A stretch of DNA of 64,000 bases from Haemaphysalis longicornis (lineage: Eukaryota; Arthropoda; Arachnida; Ixodida; Ixodidae): contig CM023457.1 in NCBI GenBank assembly GCA_013339765.2, positions 43,636,144-43,700,143 on the forward strand. Direction: 5' to 3'. The notes beneath the pieces were generated by a model. That model saw only the letters and a list, made by a program, of their open reading frames with translations. It did not search any database and had not been told where the DNA came from. Below, one piece after another: positions 10,875-21,833 of this stretch. Positions within the stretch are counted from its first letter, which is position 1; each line of letters starts with the position of its first letter. Position numbers and translations under genes: made by a program.

Positions 10875-11113
10875 CCCGCCGCGGTGGCTCAGTGGCTAAG
10901 GCGTTGCGCTGCTGAGCACGAGGTCGCGGGTTCGATTCCCGGCCGCGGCGGCCGCTTTTCTGATGGAGGCGAAAAGCAAAAACGCCCGTGTGCACGAGAT
11001 TTCGGCGCACGATAAAGATCCCCAGGTGGTCAAAATTAATCCGGAGCCCTCCACTACGGCGCGCCTCATCGCCTGCGTTGCGTCGGCGCGTTAAACCCCT
11101 CAATCAATCAATC
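10875..11113 (+). repeat. tRNA-derived SINE with 16-bp target duplication
   Basis: The head has a tRNA-like pol III promoter: A box around ggtggctcagtggctaagg and B box gggttcgattcccgg, enclosed by complementary ccgccgcgg and ccgcggcgg. The body contains ccccaggtggtcaaaatt and ggagccctccactacggcg, segments shared with tick LINE tails as far as I recall. It ends in a (CAAT)n-like tail. Flanking direct repeats aaagccttaaggaata at 10859-10874 and 11114-11129 are perfect, showing insertion by target-primed retroposition. It resembles the tick SINE called Ruka, from memory. It interrupts the pol remnant of a Gypsy element, so it is younger. Confidence 0.9.
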
Positions 11114-11129
11114 AAAGCCTTAAGGAATA

Positions 11130-12250
11130 ACAGGCCGATAGACGGACCACCTAAGCTCATCGGAGATGAACTCACTGAGATAAACGAACTGGAGTTCAAA
11201 GGTTGGAAGGTCGTCATACCAAGAAATATGCGGCCGGAGATAGAGCGGATAATACATGACCGCACATGGGGCTAGACAAGTGCAAATCACGAGCTCGACT
11301 GGTCGTTTTGGCCATAAACGAACGGACACATTGATTCTTTTGTGAACACATCCGCAGCTTACAGAACGTATGCCAATGAAGAACCATGTGACCCCGTTCT
11401 GATGCGTCCTGTTTCTGAGGACGCATGGTACAGAGTCGGTGTAGACTTGTTTGAATATTGCGGCAGCCCGTACGTTTCAAACGCGACGCGTTGTCATATC
11501 CGGGACGTAGAATTGCGGTCCGGCACATGCTCTGCCACTGTCGTTTCGAAGTTAAGCACGATGTGCGCGAGGTATTGCATTCCCATCAAAGTATATACCG
11601 ATGGAGGGCCCCCATTCAGCAGCCGAGAGTTTTGCAACTTCGGAAAAAAATATGGCTTCAAGCCCACAATTCCCACCCTACATTTCTCCCTCGAATGAAC
11701 TGGGAGAAAAAGGTGTTTAATCGTTATAAGAATTCTAAAGCACTTCGGAAGAAAAGAAGGGTTTTTGGCTGGGTTTGCTGAATTCCAGATCAAACCCTCT
11801 GGTTGATGACCAGTCATCAGGCGAGCTGCTCCAAGGGCGATAACTGTGGACTGCACTACCAGACTTCAAAGGAAACAGCACGCCGGTTTGTCAAAAAGAG
11901 ACAGCAGACATTGCCGCCGGGAAAACACTTTACGCTCTTGCATGAAGCACAGGTCGTTCACGTTCAAGAAGACACTTGCAAAATGAAGGCAAAGGTAGTC
12001 AACAGGATGCAGCATAGCTGTTGAATGGTTACCCTAGAAAGTGGCAACGTTGTACGACGTAACCGCCAACGTCTGCTTGCCGCCAGATAATTCTTCAACG
12101 GGGCTGAAGACAGATCGTCAGACGAGAAATCGGACGGTGATACAGAAGGCCGAGGTCAACCTCCCCAAGCCGTCCGTCTACCTCCATCCAAGAGTTGAGG
12201 AGGTCAACCCGGAACAGGAGAACCCCGGGGCGACTTTCCTACGGCAAAAA
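11130..12250 (+). pseudogene. Gypsy integrase remnant
   Basis: Follows the RNase H remnant once the SINE is removed. The frame at 11342-11698 contains the zinc-proximal end, VGVDLFEYCG (catalytic Asp 1) and VYTDGGPPFSS (catalytic Asp 2). The expected Glu region near 11700 is degenerate, with a stop after HFSLE. From 11700 to about 12250 only scattered, frame-shifted integrase C-terminal sequence is plausible. Inactive. Confidence 0.75.
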
Positions 12251-12849
12251 CTTTGTTTAAGGCGCATGTCACGGATTGTCCAACTGAGTGTTGCGTTACC
12301 ATACTACATTTTTTTTATTCATGATAAGAAAGCAAGATCTTTTGGCAGTCAAATCTTGACCGATCATGACACGTGTGTGTCTGTTGTTATGATGGCGCAT
12401 TCTCTGTGAACATCTCGCCGGTTTGACGCTTCACTTCACATCATTAAATACTGCTTCCGAATAAACCAACTTGTTCATTTCCTGCTTGAAGCTGGCTCGC
12501 TCGAGTCCCGTCAGGCTAGATATGTATGTTTTCATGAAAACTTGAGTGGCGCGAAAAAAACAGGTTCTGTTTTTGTTGTTTTCCAGAAAATTATGAAAAA
12601 TTAAAAAAAGATGATTCTGCACAGATCTATAAAAAATTCCACGTACTCCTTAATGTGAAAGCTATAAAGATCTCTCATCAAATTCGAAAGGCGACCGACG
12701 TTGCGGCGAATATACGACTAAAACCAAACTACCACCGCTGTAAAAAAATACTGAACGAAATATACACAGAAACATGTTCGAGCTGCATCCAAGTGTGTTA
12801 ACTACAGCACGAACCCTGTACCATGCCGCGATGGAACAAGAGAAGGGGG
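12251..12849. other. unassigned; possible end of the Gypsy complex
   Basis: Mostly AT-rich, with aataaa at 12461. A 3' LTR of the preceding element could lie here, but I find no partner copy in the window to confirm it. No coding region is supported. Confidence 0.25.
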
Positions 12850-13186
12850 CCGGTAAAAAGCACACGGGCTCATGGGTACGTCGTCTGCTCCCGCCACTTC
12901 CGTTTCGAGAGCTCTCCTGGTCTCCCGTATGCCGGCGGCTTTCACGCGCGTCTACGCGTTGTTTGTCTGTTTCCACAGAAAAAAGCGCCCATGCATCCTC
13001 CATTGAATGAATAACAACGATTAATCTTACTAGGAGCTTCTCTGAAAGGTGAGCACTCCATGACAAATAAACAACACGCACACACGGATGTGAAAGTTGC
13101 CGGCGTACAGGAGGGCCAGGAGAGCTCTCAAACCGGAAGTGGCGGGAGCAGACGACGTACCCATGAGCCTTCCGTCTTTTTACCGG
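12850..13186. repeat. imperfect inverted repeat carrying THAP-like coding fragments
   Basis: Arm 1 (12850-12945) and arm 2 (13090-13186) are near reverse complements, about 96 bp each with a 144-bp spacer. Arm 1 read on plus and arm 2 read on minus both encode AHGYVVCSRHFRFESSPG without a stop. VCSRHF matches the C-x2-H pair and following Phe of the THAP zinc-finger domain. The rest of a THAP domain (first two Cys, AVPTIF box) is not seen. It may be a duplicated-inverted piece of a P-element-like transposon or of a THAP gene. Confidence 0.5.
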
Positions 13187-13704
13187 TCACCTATTGTTCC
13201 TCATGAAAGGCGAACGTGACGCCACCGCAAACACGATGCAGCAGCGAAGAATTCTTCGATAATCGCTGTCTTTCGCCTTCAAATCACGTGAAAAGCGGAC
13301 GTTCCCGGTGAATTTTTCCGTTTGCACTGAAACGAATGTGATTGTTTCATGCCGCATCACAGAGGCCTCGGCAGAGCTTCCCCTCTCAAAATCTTCGCAC
13401 GATTTTACCTCAAATCATTTATTTAAAAAGTGGTTACCTAACTCCAGATTACTCGTATCACAACAAATTTCTCCGTAGGAGCTCTGTTTTTTCTCAACGC
13501 CAACATTGTTGAAAAAAATACTTGTTTGTTTTCTCTGAACTTTTTTTGTTTTGTTTTGTTTTCAACTGCTCGCATCTGTAATCACAATACGGAGTGCTGG
13601 AGGCAGCGACGCGCACATCTAATACCGCCTACAACAAGCTGTTGGCATACCGGAAACTTACGCCGGAGAACGCAGTCTGATGTGATCTCCGCAGACGTCT
13701 GAAC

Positions 13705-13974
13705 TTGTCTACAGTCTTCGCGGGGAGCGGCACCGTCCTGGTCCTCCACACACTCAGCTCACATTACAATATCGTGTTATCCAAATCGAACCGCCCATGC
13801 GTGTTCCTGGAGTCCGCATTTACCAATCAGTTTCCAATACGGGCACAGTCAAAACCGTCTCTCGTGTTTCCTCCTAATAAGTCGCCTTATTTCGCGAATT
13901 GCGATCCACCACCACAGCCTTTAGTAGCGGAACCTCATCCGGCTACTGGAAGCCATTATTATAAGCTGTATCAC
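13705..13974 (+). other. possible exon ending at a GTGAGT donor
   Basis: The frame from 13705 stays open to tcac|gtgagt, where a consensus-like 5' splice site begins at 13975. The peptide is Pro/Ser rich (for example PPNKSPYFANCDPPPQP) and has no family I recognise. It sits between two groups of THAP-like fragments, which is the only hint of context. Weak evidence. Confidence 0.2.
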
Positions 13975-14030
13975 GTGAGTTGCTCCATACCTACACCTCA
14001 AAAAAGCTGAACAATATAAATTGAATTCAG

Positions 14031-14236
14031 AATACGCAAAGCATTCCCATCACGGCATCCACCGAACGTTTCATGGCTATGGGTGTCCATAATACTCTAA
14101 TGAAACTCTGTTCAGCGCACTTTGAAGAACCCCACTTTATCGAAAGTATTCCGGAAATCTCCACTACGGCGCGAGACGACGCACAGGTGTACGTTCGGCG
14201 TGTAAAAGCGCCAAAATTTGATTTTTGTGCTTCCTG
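14031..14236 (+). pseudogene. third THAP-like fragment
   Basis: An open frame of 68 codons encodes TLMKLCSAHFEEPHFIES, which matches the C-x2-HF end of a THAP domain with its downstream acidic-aromatic segment. There is no start methionine for the domain and no first cysteine pair nearby, so it is a fragment or an exon. Directly downstream begins the long AC repeat. Confidence 0.4.
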
Positions 14237-14329
14237 AGTACGAAGTCCAATGTACCTAAACAGCTGTGTGTTACCCCACGCGGGTGCAGTGGTTTGTTTC
14301 ACCGTAGGTATCATTACAATCCCCCTCCC

Positions 14330-16385
14330 ACCACCCACACGCACACATGCGCTGACACGCACGTACACACACATGCATGCGCTCGGACACACGCACACAT
14401 GCATTACGTGCTCAGGCACACACGCGCGCACGCACACACGCTCACACACACAGGCATCACTTACACACACATGTACGCATGCGGTAACACACACACGTAT
14501 GCACTCACGCACACGCACATACACGCACACAAACTTGCACGCACGCATGCGTTCACACACACACAGACACGCACTCATGCGCTCTCACACACACAAGCAC
14601 GCGCACATACACGCACGCACGCATGCACTGACACACACACGAACGCATGCGCTCACACACACACACACACACGCACATGTACACTCACACGCACACAAAT
14701 ACGCAGGCATGCGGTCACACACATATATGCACACACAGACGGACACACACGCACACACATGCATACACTCACAAACACACACACATTCACGCAAACAAGC
14801 ACGCATGCGCTCTCTCTCTCTCACACACCCACGCATGCATGCGCTCACACAGACACGCACACACAAATACACACACGCGCGAATGAGCGCGCACACACAC
14901 TCACGTACACACACAGGCACACATATACGCACGCATGCGCTCACACACATGCACACGGATACACACACGCACGCAAGCACTCTCTCTCACACACACACAC
15001 ACATGCACACACAAGCACACACATGCTGCTCACACACACACATGCACACACGCACACACACACTCACACACACGCAAACACACACATGCACGCAAGCGCT
15101 CACACACACGCACGCACACACGTGCATACACAAGCAGACACATACGCACGCATGCGCTCACACGCACACATGCACACACACGCACACACACAAAGGACGC
15201 ATGTGCACACACAAACGCGCATGCGCATGGATGCATACACTCACGCATACATGCACACCCACATACACCCACGCACACATGCGTCACACACACACGCACG
15301 CATGCGGTCACACACACACGCATTCAAGCTCACACGCGCACGTACACACGCAAACACACAAAGACGCACGTCTGCGCTCACACACACACGCATGAGTGCG
15401 CTCACACACACATACGTACACGCACGTACACATACGCTCTCATACGCTCACACACACATGCACGTGCCTATACACGCAAGTACGCATGCGCTTTCAAACA
15501 CACCGTCGCATGCGCTCACACATACACGCACACAAATGCGCAAGCATGCGCTCCCACACACATCTGCACACACACCCGGACACACACGCATACACTCACA
15601 CACACACACATTCAAGCAAACAAGCACACATGCGCGCGCACACACACGCACACCCACACACACATGCATGCACTCTCACAAACAGGCACACGCAAATATA
15701 CACACACGCGCCTTCGCTAACACACACAAACACACGTACACACACAAGCACACACATACGCACACATGCGCTCACACACACATGCACACACACACGAACA
15801 CACGCACGTACACACGCACGCATGCACCCCCCCACACACACACGAACACACATATGCATGCGGTCACGCACACATGCACATGCATACACATACACACGGA
15901 AGCGCTCACACACGCACACACACACCTGCACACACAAGCAACACATACTTACGCATGCGCTCACATACACATATGCACACGCGTACACACGCACACACAC
16001 ACACGCACACATACACGTACGCATGCGGACACACAAACACACGCATGCATGCGCTCACGCACACACGCACACCCACACACACAAGCACACATGCGCTCAC
16101 ACACACGCTCGCATGCTTACATACACACGCACACACACGTACACACTCAAGCACACACATACACCCGCATGCGTTCACGCACACACACACTCACACAAAC
16201 GCAGACACGCACACACGCATGCATGCGCTCACACACACACACGCACACAGACGCGCGTGCATGCGCTCACACACACCTACGTACAAGCACGTACACACAC
16301 ACTCGCATGCGCTAACACACACACGAACGCATGCGCTCACACACACACACACACACACATACACGCACAAGCACACATACTTTTA
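14330..16385. repeat. 2-kb imperfect (AC)n / GCATGCGCTC repeat
   Basis: On the plus strand it is almost only CA, CG and TA steps: long runs of (AC)n broken every 50-150 bp by variants of gcatgcgctc and acgcatgc. Several frames stay open for hundreds of codons on both strands (His/Thr on plus, Cys/Val on minus) simply because the repeat lacks stop codons, so no gene should be called. Most of the tract alternates purine and pyrimidine. Confidence 0.95.
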
Positions 16386-16667
16386 AGCATTCGAAAATGG
16401 TTATATCCCAGCCTGAACGGGCTACATCAGTTTTTCAGTTAGTTTTTAAATGTCAAGCTTATTAGAGAGAAGTGTGCAGTTTGGTGAACAAACAAATATA
16501 GAACAAATTGTCAATTAAACTTCTCACGATTAACCTTTGCCGTGAACCGTGGTATGCGCAATGCAACCTTCAGCTACAAAATTCGACACCGAGCAATTCG
16601 TAGCAATTTTCTCAGGGTACCGGAAAAGTCAGCCGTCGTGTGTTCTTTACGCTGATTTCATTATCAC
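16386..16667. other. unassigned
   Basis: Unique-looking sequence between the AC repeat and the solo LTR. No gene, repeat or RNA is evident. Its last five bases, atcac, are the target duplication of the solo LTR. Confidence 0.5.
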
Positions 16668-17233
16668 TGTGACGAATGGCCACGAGAGTGATTGGCCATG
16701 CGAGTGAGCCAGCCAGAATGTCAGCGACGATGACAAAGAAGAGGAACCGGGCGTAAGTGATCGCGGCAACGGCTGGAAGCGAAGCGGCGGAACAGGGCGC
16801 AGTCCACGGGAACTACCCCGTGAGATACCTGGGCCACCCTAGACGGGACCGCGCTACCCTCCGCCAAGACTCGAGAGCTCGTCTGGGCGCCGTCATTGAG
16901 GTGCTGGTGCGCCGACTGCTGACGCGCCATTCCGGCTGTTGGGCGCTGCCGTTCCTGCTGTTGGAGCGCCTAGAACGCCTCATGATCAACTGAGAGTGAG
17001 CTGACTGGCCTATTAGGCATTGCTCTCGGACCTTGTGAACTCCGAGGTTACTTTGTGTATCTTTGAACTGTAGACTGTGTGTACGTGTGACCGACACCCA
17101 TCCTCCGTTACGTCCCGACCTCTACTATGCTCACGTCCTGTGCTTGTCCTCCGTCCTCTTAAATATAGTCTTCGACGTGTTAAACAGTGTTCGTCTACTC
17201 CCTGCCTGCGTGGTCCTTGGCCCATTCATAACA
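16668..17233. repeat. solo LTR (566 bp) with 5-bp target duplication
   Basis: Begins TGTGACGAATGGCC and ends CATTCATAACA, TGT...ACA. Flanked on both sides by atcac (16663-16667 and 17234-17238), the 5-bp duplication made by LTR-element integrases. No internal region, so it probably formed by LTR-LTR recombination. It has no clear open frame and does not match the other LTRs in the window. Orientation cannot be fixed from the ends alone. Confidence 0.75.
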
Positions 17234-17238
17234 ATCAC

Positions 17239-17829
17239 CATCAAGTTCTTTGCTAAGTGGTGTTTTTATCCGTAATATCTTGAAAGGCCTACTTCTTTGT
17301 ACCCCGGTGTCCACATTTTGTCGCCAAACAGTGTTACCCCGGAACCAAGCTTGTAGTTCGTGCAATGTGATCTAGCTGGTTTAACAATATCGGCACATAA
17401 TTTTCCTTCTAAAACCTCCATAGACGACAGTGGTTGCTGTTGTGTAAGCACCTTCAGTAAATATAGCAATAGGCGGTCTCCACAATTATGATCCATGCCT
17501 GGATTCTTCGGCCTACTTTTCTTTCAGTATTGGTAGATCACAAAACTTGGCTACAATCTGAACGAACATTACCAAATAAGTTTAGAAAATTTCGTTTGGA
17601 AATGTTTCATTAAATATTCAACGAAACAACAGCGGTCTCACACATACCATTGGAACTGCGGGATTGCCTCTCGGGCGCATGTGCACCGGTTTCGTGTGCA
17701 GCGCATTCCTTGATATACTCTGCAATTGTCCTGAGAAAGGCTTGGCGCCTACTTACGCTTTCATTTTTAACTGTGCGTATTTTGTTGAGAGAACGAGGGG
17801 GAAAACATCTTTATTGTTTGATAAAATCT
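17239..17829. other. unassigned
   Basis: AT-rich sequence with no supported gene or repeat. Short open frames here have no recognisable content. Confidence 0.5.
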
Positions 17830-19010
17830 GAATGGAGTCCTCGGGAGGAGATGTGCCCATTCCAGGACCTCATATGCCGTGCCAGCCGCTACAGCGCGCT
17901 CCACTAGCCGATGCTGGTCGGACAGCGATGAGCTGGACAGGGTGCGCCTCCAGAGCTAGGAAGAGTTGTGAGGATCCGGGTTGGGGACATGGTGGGAGGG
18001 GCATCCACCAACGATGTTGAAAAGAGTGCCGTGCACTCCCCAGAAGGGGCAGCTGGGGATGTTAGTTGTGCGGAGTCGTGACAGGCTATTTTAGGGCGGG
18101 GAAAGGTGTTCGTTTGCAAGGCATGGTAGTGGTGTGCCATCTCGATAGATAGGTGTCTGGCCCATCTCGATAGATAGGCCCGACGTAGATGTTGGGGTCA
18201 TTTCTGCGTATGTCAGGAGGGGAGTAAATCTCTCCTAGAAGGCGTTTTCTTCGCGTCTCATGCGATATGTCATTTCTCGCGGGATGTCTATCACCGTCTC
18301 TTCGCCTTTCACTCCCAGATGGGCTGCAGTCAATGGACTGCAGTACTGTCGCTGTGCGGGCCGCAGCGTGAAACCGTTTCCGGCCTGGAATTGCCGCAGG
18401 CCTGTTGGCTGTCGGTCACTACTTTGTAGCCTGTGTAAAGTAGATAGCAAGGGCGATTGCCGTCTATTCAGCTTCAGATGGTAAGTGTTTTTTACAGAAG
18501 TGATAGCCGTCCTCCTTGGGCGGGGTTATTTCCACGGCGAACGCCGGGTAAGAAGACGTATGCTGCCGCGTCTTTGAAGGCCGCGTCACCATTATGACTG
18601 TGCAGTCACGATGGTCACGCGGCTTTGTGATGGTGTGATGGCCCCCGCGCGAGCCTTACGCCTTCCACTGTGTTACACATTCAGCGGTGAGGGTTGGACT
18701 TGAATGCGTTCTTGAGCAGGTCGTGGAAGGGGCTCTGGAAGTGGACCGTTGTAGCCCGGTGTATTTATTCCCAATTCCCAGAGGACCCGACAGACTTGGT
18801 GAGAGAAATCCGTTCATATGTTCTCTTGTATCTGCAGTGACATTGCCCTTGTTGACCCATTTTACCGTGAGGAACCGCGTACCCTTAGCTTTCACGTGCG
18901 TGTAAGCATGTATTCGTAGCAGCGGAGCTGTTGTAGATCCAGCCTTTTGGTCTCTCTGGCGCAGGTCTTCTATCACGCAGGGGTAGCAGCTGGTTTCCAG
19001 ACCCACCGAT
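17830..19010 (-). pseudogene. non-LTR retrotransposon RNase H and Cys/His tail
   Basis: Read on minus: a GRRKARAGAIT linker (about 18650), DAAAYVFLPG (RNase H first Asp region, about 18570), an EAAIALAI helix (Glu), a QFQAG segment, AAHLGVKGEE (His-x-Gly region), then REMTYRMRREEN. The C-terminal module follows as CPFWG...GTLFNIVGGCP and LSDQHRLVERAV (about 17880-18060). In the Cys module Trp replaces the second Cys. Several stops and frame changes occur. It is a 3' remnant of an I-group or related LINE. The 18660-19010 part is only weakly supported as RT-proximal sequence. Confidence 0.6.
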
Positions 19011-19994
19011 AGATGGCGCAGTTCCGTGGCGGATTGCGCACTGGGTGAAAGTGGGTTTACGTTTTTAGAAATACACTGGAAATGAACGGCTACTTTGCCT
19101 CGGCTGATACCTTCATTCCTTGCGAAAAGATTTAAATTTTAAACATGTGTTCCCTACTAGTTCAATCCACTTGAGAAACAAGGAAATATGGGTTAGCCGC
19201 ACTAGGGGACCAGAATATGAGGAGAAATATTTGTAAATGCAAACACTCACTGCGACGTTCCGGTTGGGGCGCCTTCGTCTCAGCCTTTTTTTTTAATCGA
19301 CGGCTTGACCGTGCACGTATCTTGTGGCGTTAGGGCTGAAATGTTGGACCAGCACCGCCCTCTGTCTTCAGCATCATCATCATCATCACAATCAAAAGCT
19401 AGTTAGTGTTCCCTAGAGGACCAAGGTTTCTATCGTATTCCTCCAAAATATTCTGCCTTACGAAGGCCTCTACGACTTCTTGCCCACAAATTGTATGACT
19501 TCATCTGTATATGTATGTAATAATTGACAAATGGAATGGGGAGATCCACCACCAGGCGTAACGTCTCGCCTAAGGAATGACACCGGCACAACTGCTGGTG
19601 TAGGGGAGGTGGGGTAGGGAGGAAAGAGTACACGTGAGTAGGAGGATAGGACAGTTATCGGTATTCTTCTGTGTCTACTCCAGTTTCTTGATAGCCCCAC
19701 TGTACCCGGATGAAAAACCCGTTCTCAGCCTCTACGAGACTGGTATACATCTTCGACATCCTTTGCGCACCTGACAGCCATAATCCTACAGTTGGCCGGC
19801 ATTTTCCTCTATTGGCCCGTATTCACGGGCATTCACTAAGTTGGGGCTGACTAAAATTAGCAGCCCCAAACTACTTAATCAAGACTTCCAAAAGTAAGCG
19901 CTCACTAGGCCCCCACTAACCGAAACCTTATTCACGTCACCACCCAAGTGTGTTGACTAGGTAGCCAAGCGGCAGTCGCGACTGTTACGTATTA
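19011..19994. other. unassigned, with (CAT)n and two short hairpins
   Basis: No gene is supported. A (CAT)n run lies at 19372-19388. Two adjacent stem-loops are seen: gcccgt/acgggc at 19815-19830 and ttggggctg/cagccccaa at 19841-19869. Neither is followed by a feature I can name. Confidence 0.4.
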
Positions 19995-20193
19995 GGGCAA
20001 GCCGCGGAAAATGAGACAAAAATTTGAAAATAATGAACATTTTTGTTATTTCGCTCGATACTATTAAACATCACTACAGGAACTTTCTTTTGGGTACAAG
20101 GTATGTGCAACATAAATATGGGCATGTTACGACTGTTAAAAAGTTTATTTTAAAAACAAATAAAAAAATTCACCAAATGTCTCATTTTGCCCC
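19995..20193. mobile_element. short MITE (about 200 bp)
   Basis: Starts gggcaag...gaaaatgagaca and ends tgtctcattttgcccc, an imperfect inverted pair about 200 bp apart. The same end sequence recurs, facing the other way, at 20201 and 20223, so a second element begins directly after this one. Interior is AT-rich and non-coding. Confidence 0.5.
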
Positions 20194-20684
20194 AACCTCA
20201 GGGGCAAAACGAGACACTGCGTGGGGCAAAACGAGACAGTGTTAAAAATAAAAAAATTCCCCCGCATTTCCCCGAAGGGGAGTATGAGGAAGTGCGAAGC
20301 ACGGGGTGATGCTATGAGGGGGAGTTTGTTGAAGTTTGGTGGCATTTTGCCCGTTAGTTACATTAACACCCCCTCGTGATCACGTTCGGCTTAACACGCC
20401 TTGTTTGTCCCTCTGCAGAAATCTTGGTGAATTAACGGGTATGTTCGAGACGAGGAGCGCACCGCACGGCAGCGCACCGCAGCTGCGAAGCGCCGACCGG
20501 AGTGAAGGGAGAGGAGGCGCAGTCACGTGAGAGAATGCAGAACTAGCGGGTTTGTAGTATCACGTGTACACCACGCAGTTATCAAGCCGCTATATCGCCG
20601 CTGAGTCGCCAACGCACGCCGCTGACGACGTAGTTTGAATGCGTTAAAGATATAAGGCGCGTTACTAACACTGATATCAACGTC

Positions 20685-20758
20685 GCGTCCGTGGCTTAGT
20701 GGGTAGAGCGTCGCGCTGCGGCCGCAAAGACCGCAGATCGAAACCTGGCGCCGGATGC
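20685..20758 (+). ncRNA. tRNA-like sequence (SINE head or tRNA pseudogene)
   Basis: The 7-bp acceptor stem gcgtccg/cggatgc pairs fully (one G-T). The D arm gctt/gagc and an A-box-like tggcttagtgggtagagcg follow. A B-box-like gatcgaaacct is present but the T stem is poor. The middle hairpin ctgcgg/ccgcag has a 9-base loop, too large for a functional anticodon arm. A run of eight T follows at 20761, a pol III terminator. Best read as a tRNA-derived SINE head or decayed tRNA. Confidence 0.5.
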
Positions 20759-21208
20759 TGTTTTTTTTATATAGTGTAGTGGCCTGGCTGGCGCGCCGAG
20801 AGAGGGTGTTGCGAGCTGGAGAGTAGTAAAGGGGCTTTAGGAGAGTAGGCGAGGGGGGAGAGGAGGCGCTATGCGAGCGCGACGATTCAGGCTCGCTTAA
20901 GAAGTGCATTCGCACTTATTCCTGGCCAATCTCCCTCGTGGTTATGTGCCATGTCAGCGGCCAGGCAGCGCGCGCCCATCTCTCCCCGTTGCTAAGGAAG
21001 ACGAAAAGCGCGCGCACCCGCAGCTGTTGCTATGCGGACGTCGGAAGGTTCGGGGTCGCTTATAAAGTGCATTAAAACCTCCGTCGCATGCCCCCGCGCG
21101 AGGGACACGAGTAAATGCAAAGCATTGGGGGTGGTCACGTGGCGTAGGTTGTGGTAGTTGGCTGTGGTAGCTGTTGTTGTCGTAGGGGTTAGGTAGTTGG
21201 GTTGCGAG

Positions 21209-21252
21209 ACGAGAAAGAGAGAGAGAGCGAGAGAGAGAGAGAGACGAGAGAC
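21209..21252. repeat. (GA)n simple repeat
   Basis: Nearly uninterrupted GA dinucleotides. A pyrimidine-rich run of ttttctttcttttc type lies about 85 bp further at 21337-21362. Confidence 0.9.
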
Positions 21253-21409
21253 GCAAGTACGTAACGCGTTATTTAATGCCATCGTTTGCACCCCACCCTC
21301 TCTGCGGGGCAATCGGTTGGATCTTTATTATTATTCTTTTCTTTCTTTTCTTTTCTTTCTTATTATCCCTCTCGGGAGGGAAGTGCGCCATCGTCGAAGT
21401 TCATAAGCG

Positions 21410-21625
21410 ATGGAAGCAACACCTTCAACCAGTACCGCGACGCGAGCCAACGTCAGCGTTGCAGTACCAGTTCAAGACATCGTGCCATCCTCTTCATCGA
21501 TGGCGGCAGAAGACAAGGCGGCGAGACGGCGCGCTGCCGACGCCGAACTTCGTGCACGAGAAGCCGCGGCCAAACGTCAACGTCGGGCCGCGGATGCTTC
21601 GCTCGGGCAACGAGTATATTCGTAG
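21410..21625 (+). CDS. short Ala/Arg-rich frame, N-terminal fragment of a mobile-element protein
   Basis: 71 codons starting MEATPSTSTATRANVSV, ending at an in-frame stop after a charged segment with KAARRRAADAELRAREAAAK. Repeated RAREAAAKRQRR-type blocks are familiar from tick and other arthropod transposon proteins, but I cannot name the family. The start follows a pyrimidine-rich tract. There is no downstream continuation in another frame that I can support. Low confidence that it is expressed. Confidence 0.3.
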   Translation: MEATPSTSTATRANVSVAVPVQDIVPSSSSMAAEDKAARRRAADAELRAREAAAKRQRRAADASLGQRVYS

Positions 21626-21833
21626 CGCGCGCAGTAGAGGAAGAGGAGGTAGCACCTGCTGCTGCAACGCCTCTTTCAGCGCCGGAGCATGCTTATGCGC
21701 GCCCGCACCTGTTGTTGAGAGCGAGGAGGAGCGGGGGAGGGGCGCACGTGCTGGCTGCCTGCGGACGCCGATCGCCAACGGACGGGTGACATTGTGAGTT
21801 AAAGAAATGCTCTGCATTTAAAATTGCACCCCT

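Noticed and set aside
10890..10960. Functional tRNA gene
   Set aside because: The tRNA-like segment is the head of a SINE with target duplications; the body continues past the tRNA part.
12260..12470. 3' LTR of the decayed Gypsy element
   Set aside because: aataaa and a TG-like start are present but no second copy exists to confirm the repeat.
14225..16315. Very long His/Thr-rich (plus) and Cys/Val-rich (minus) open frames
   Set aside because: They arise because an (AC)n-type repeat lacks stop codons in several frames at once; no codon structure or domain supports a protein.
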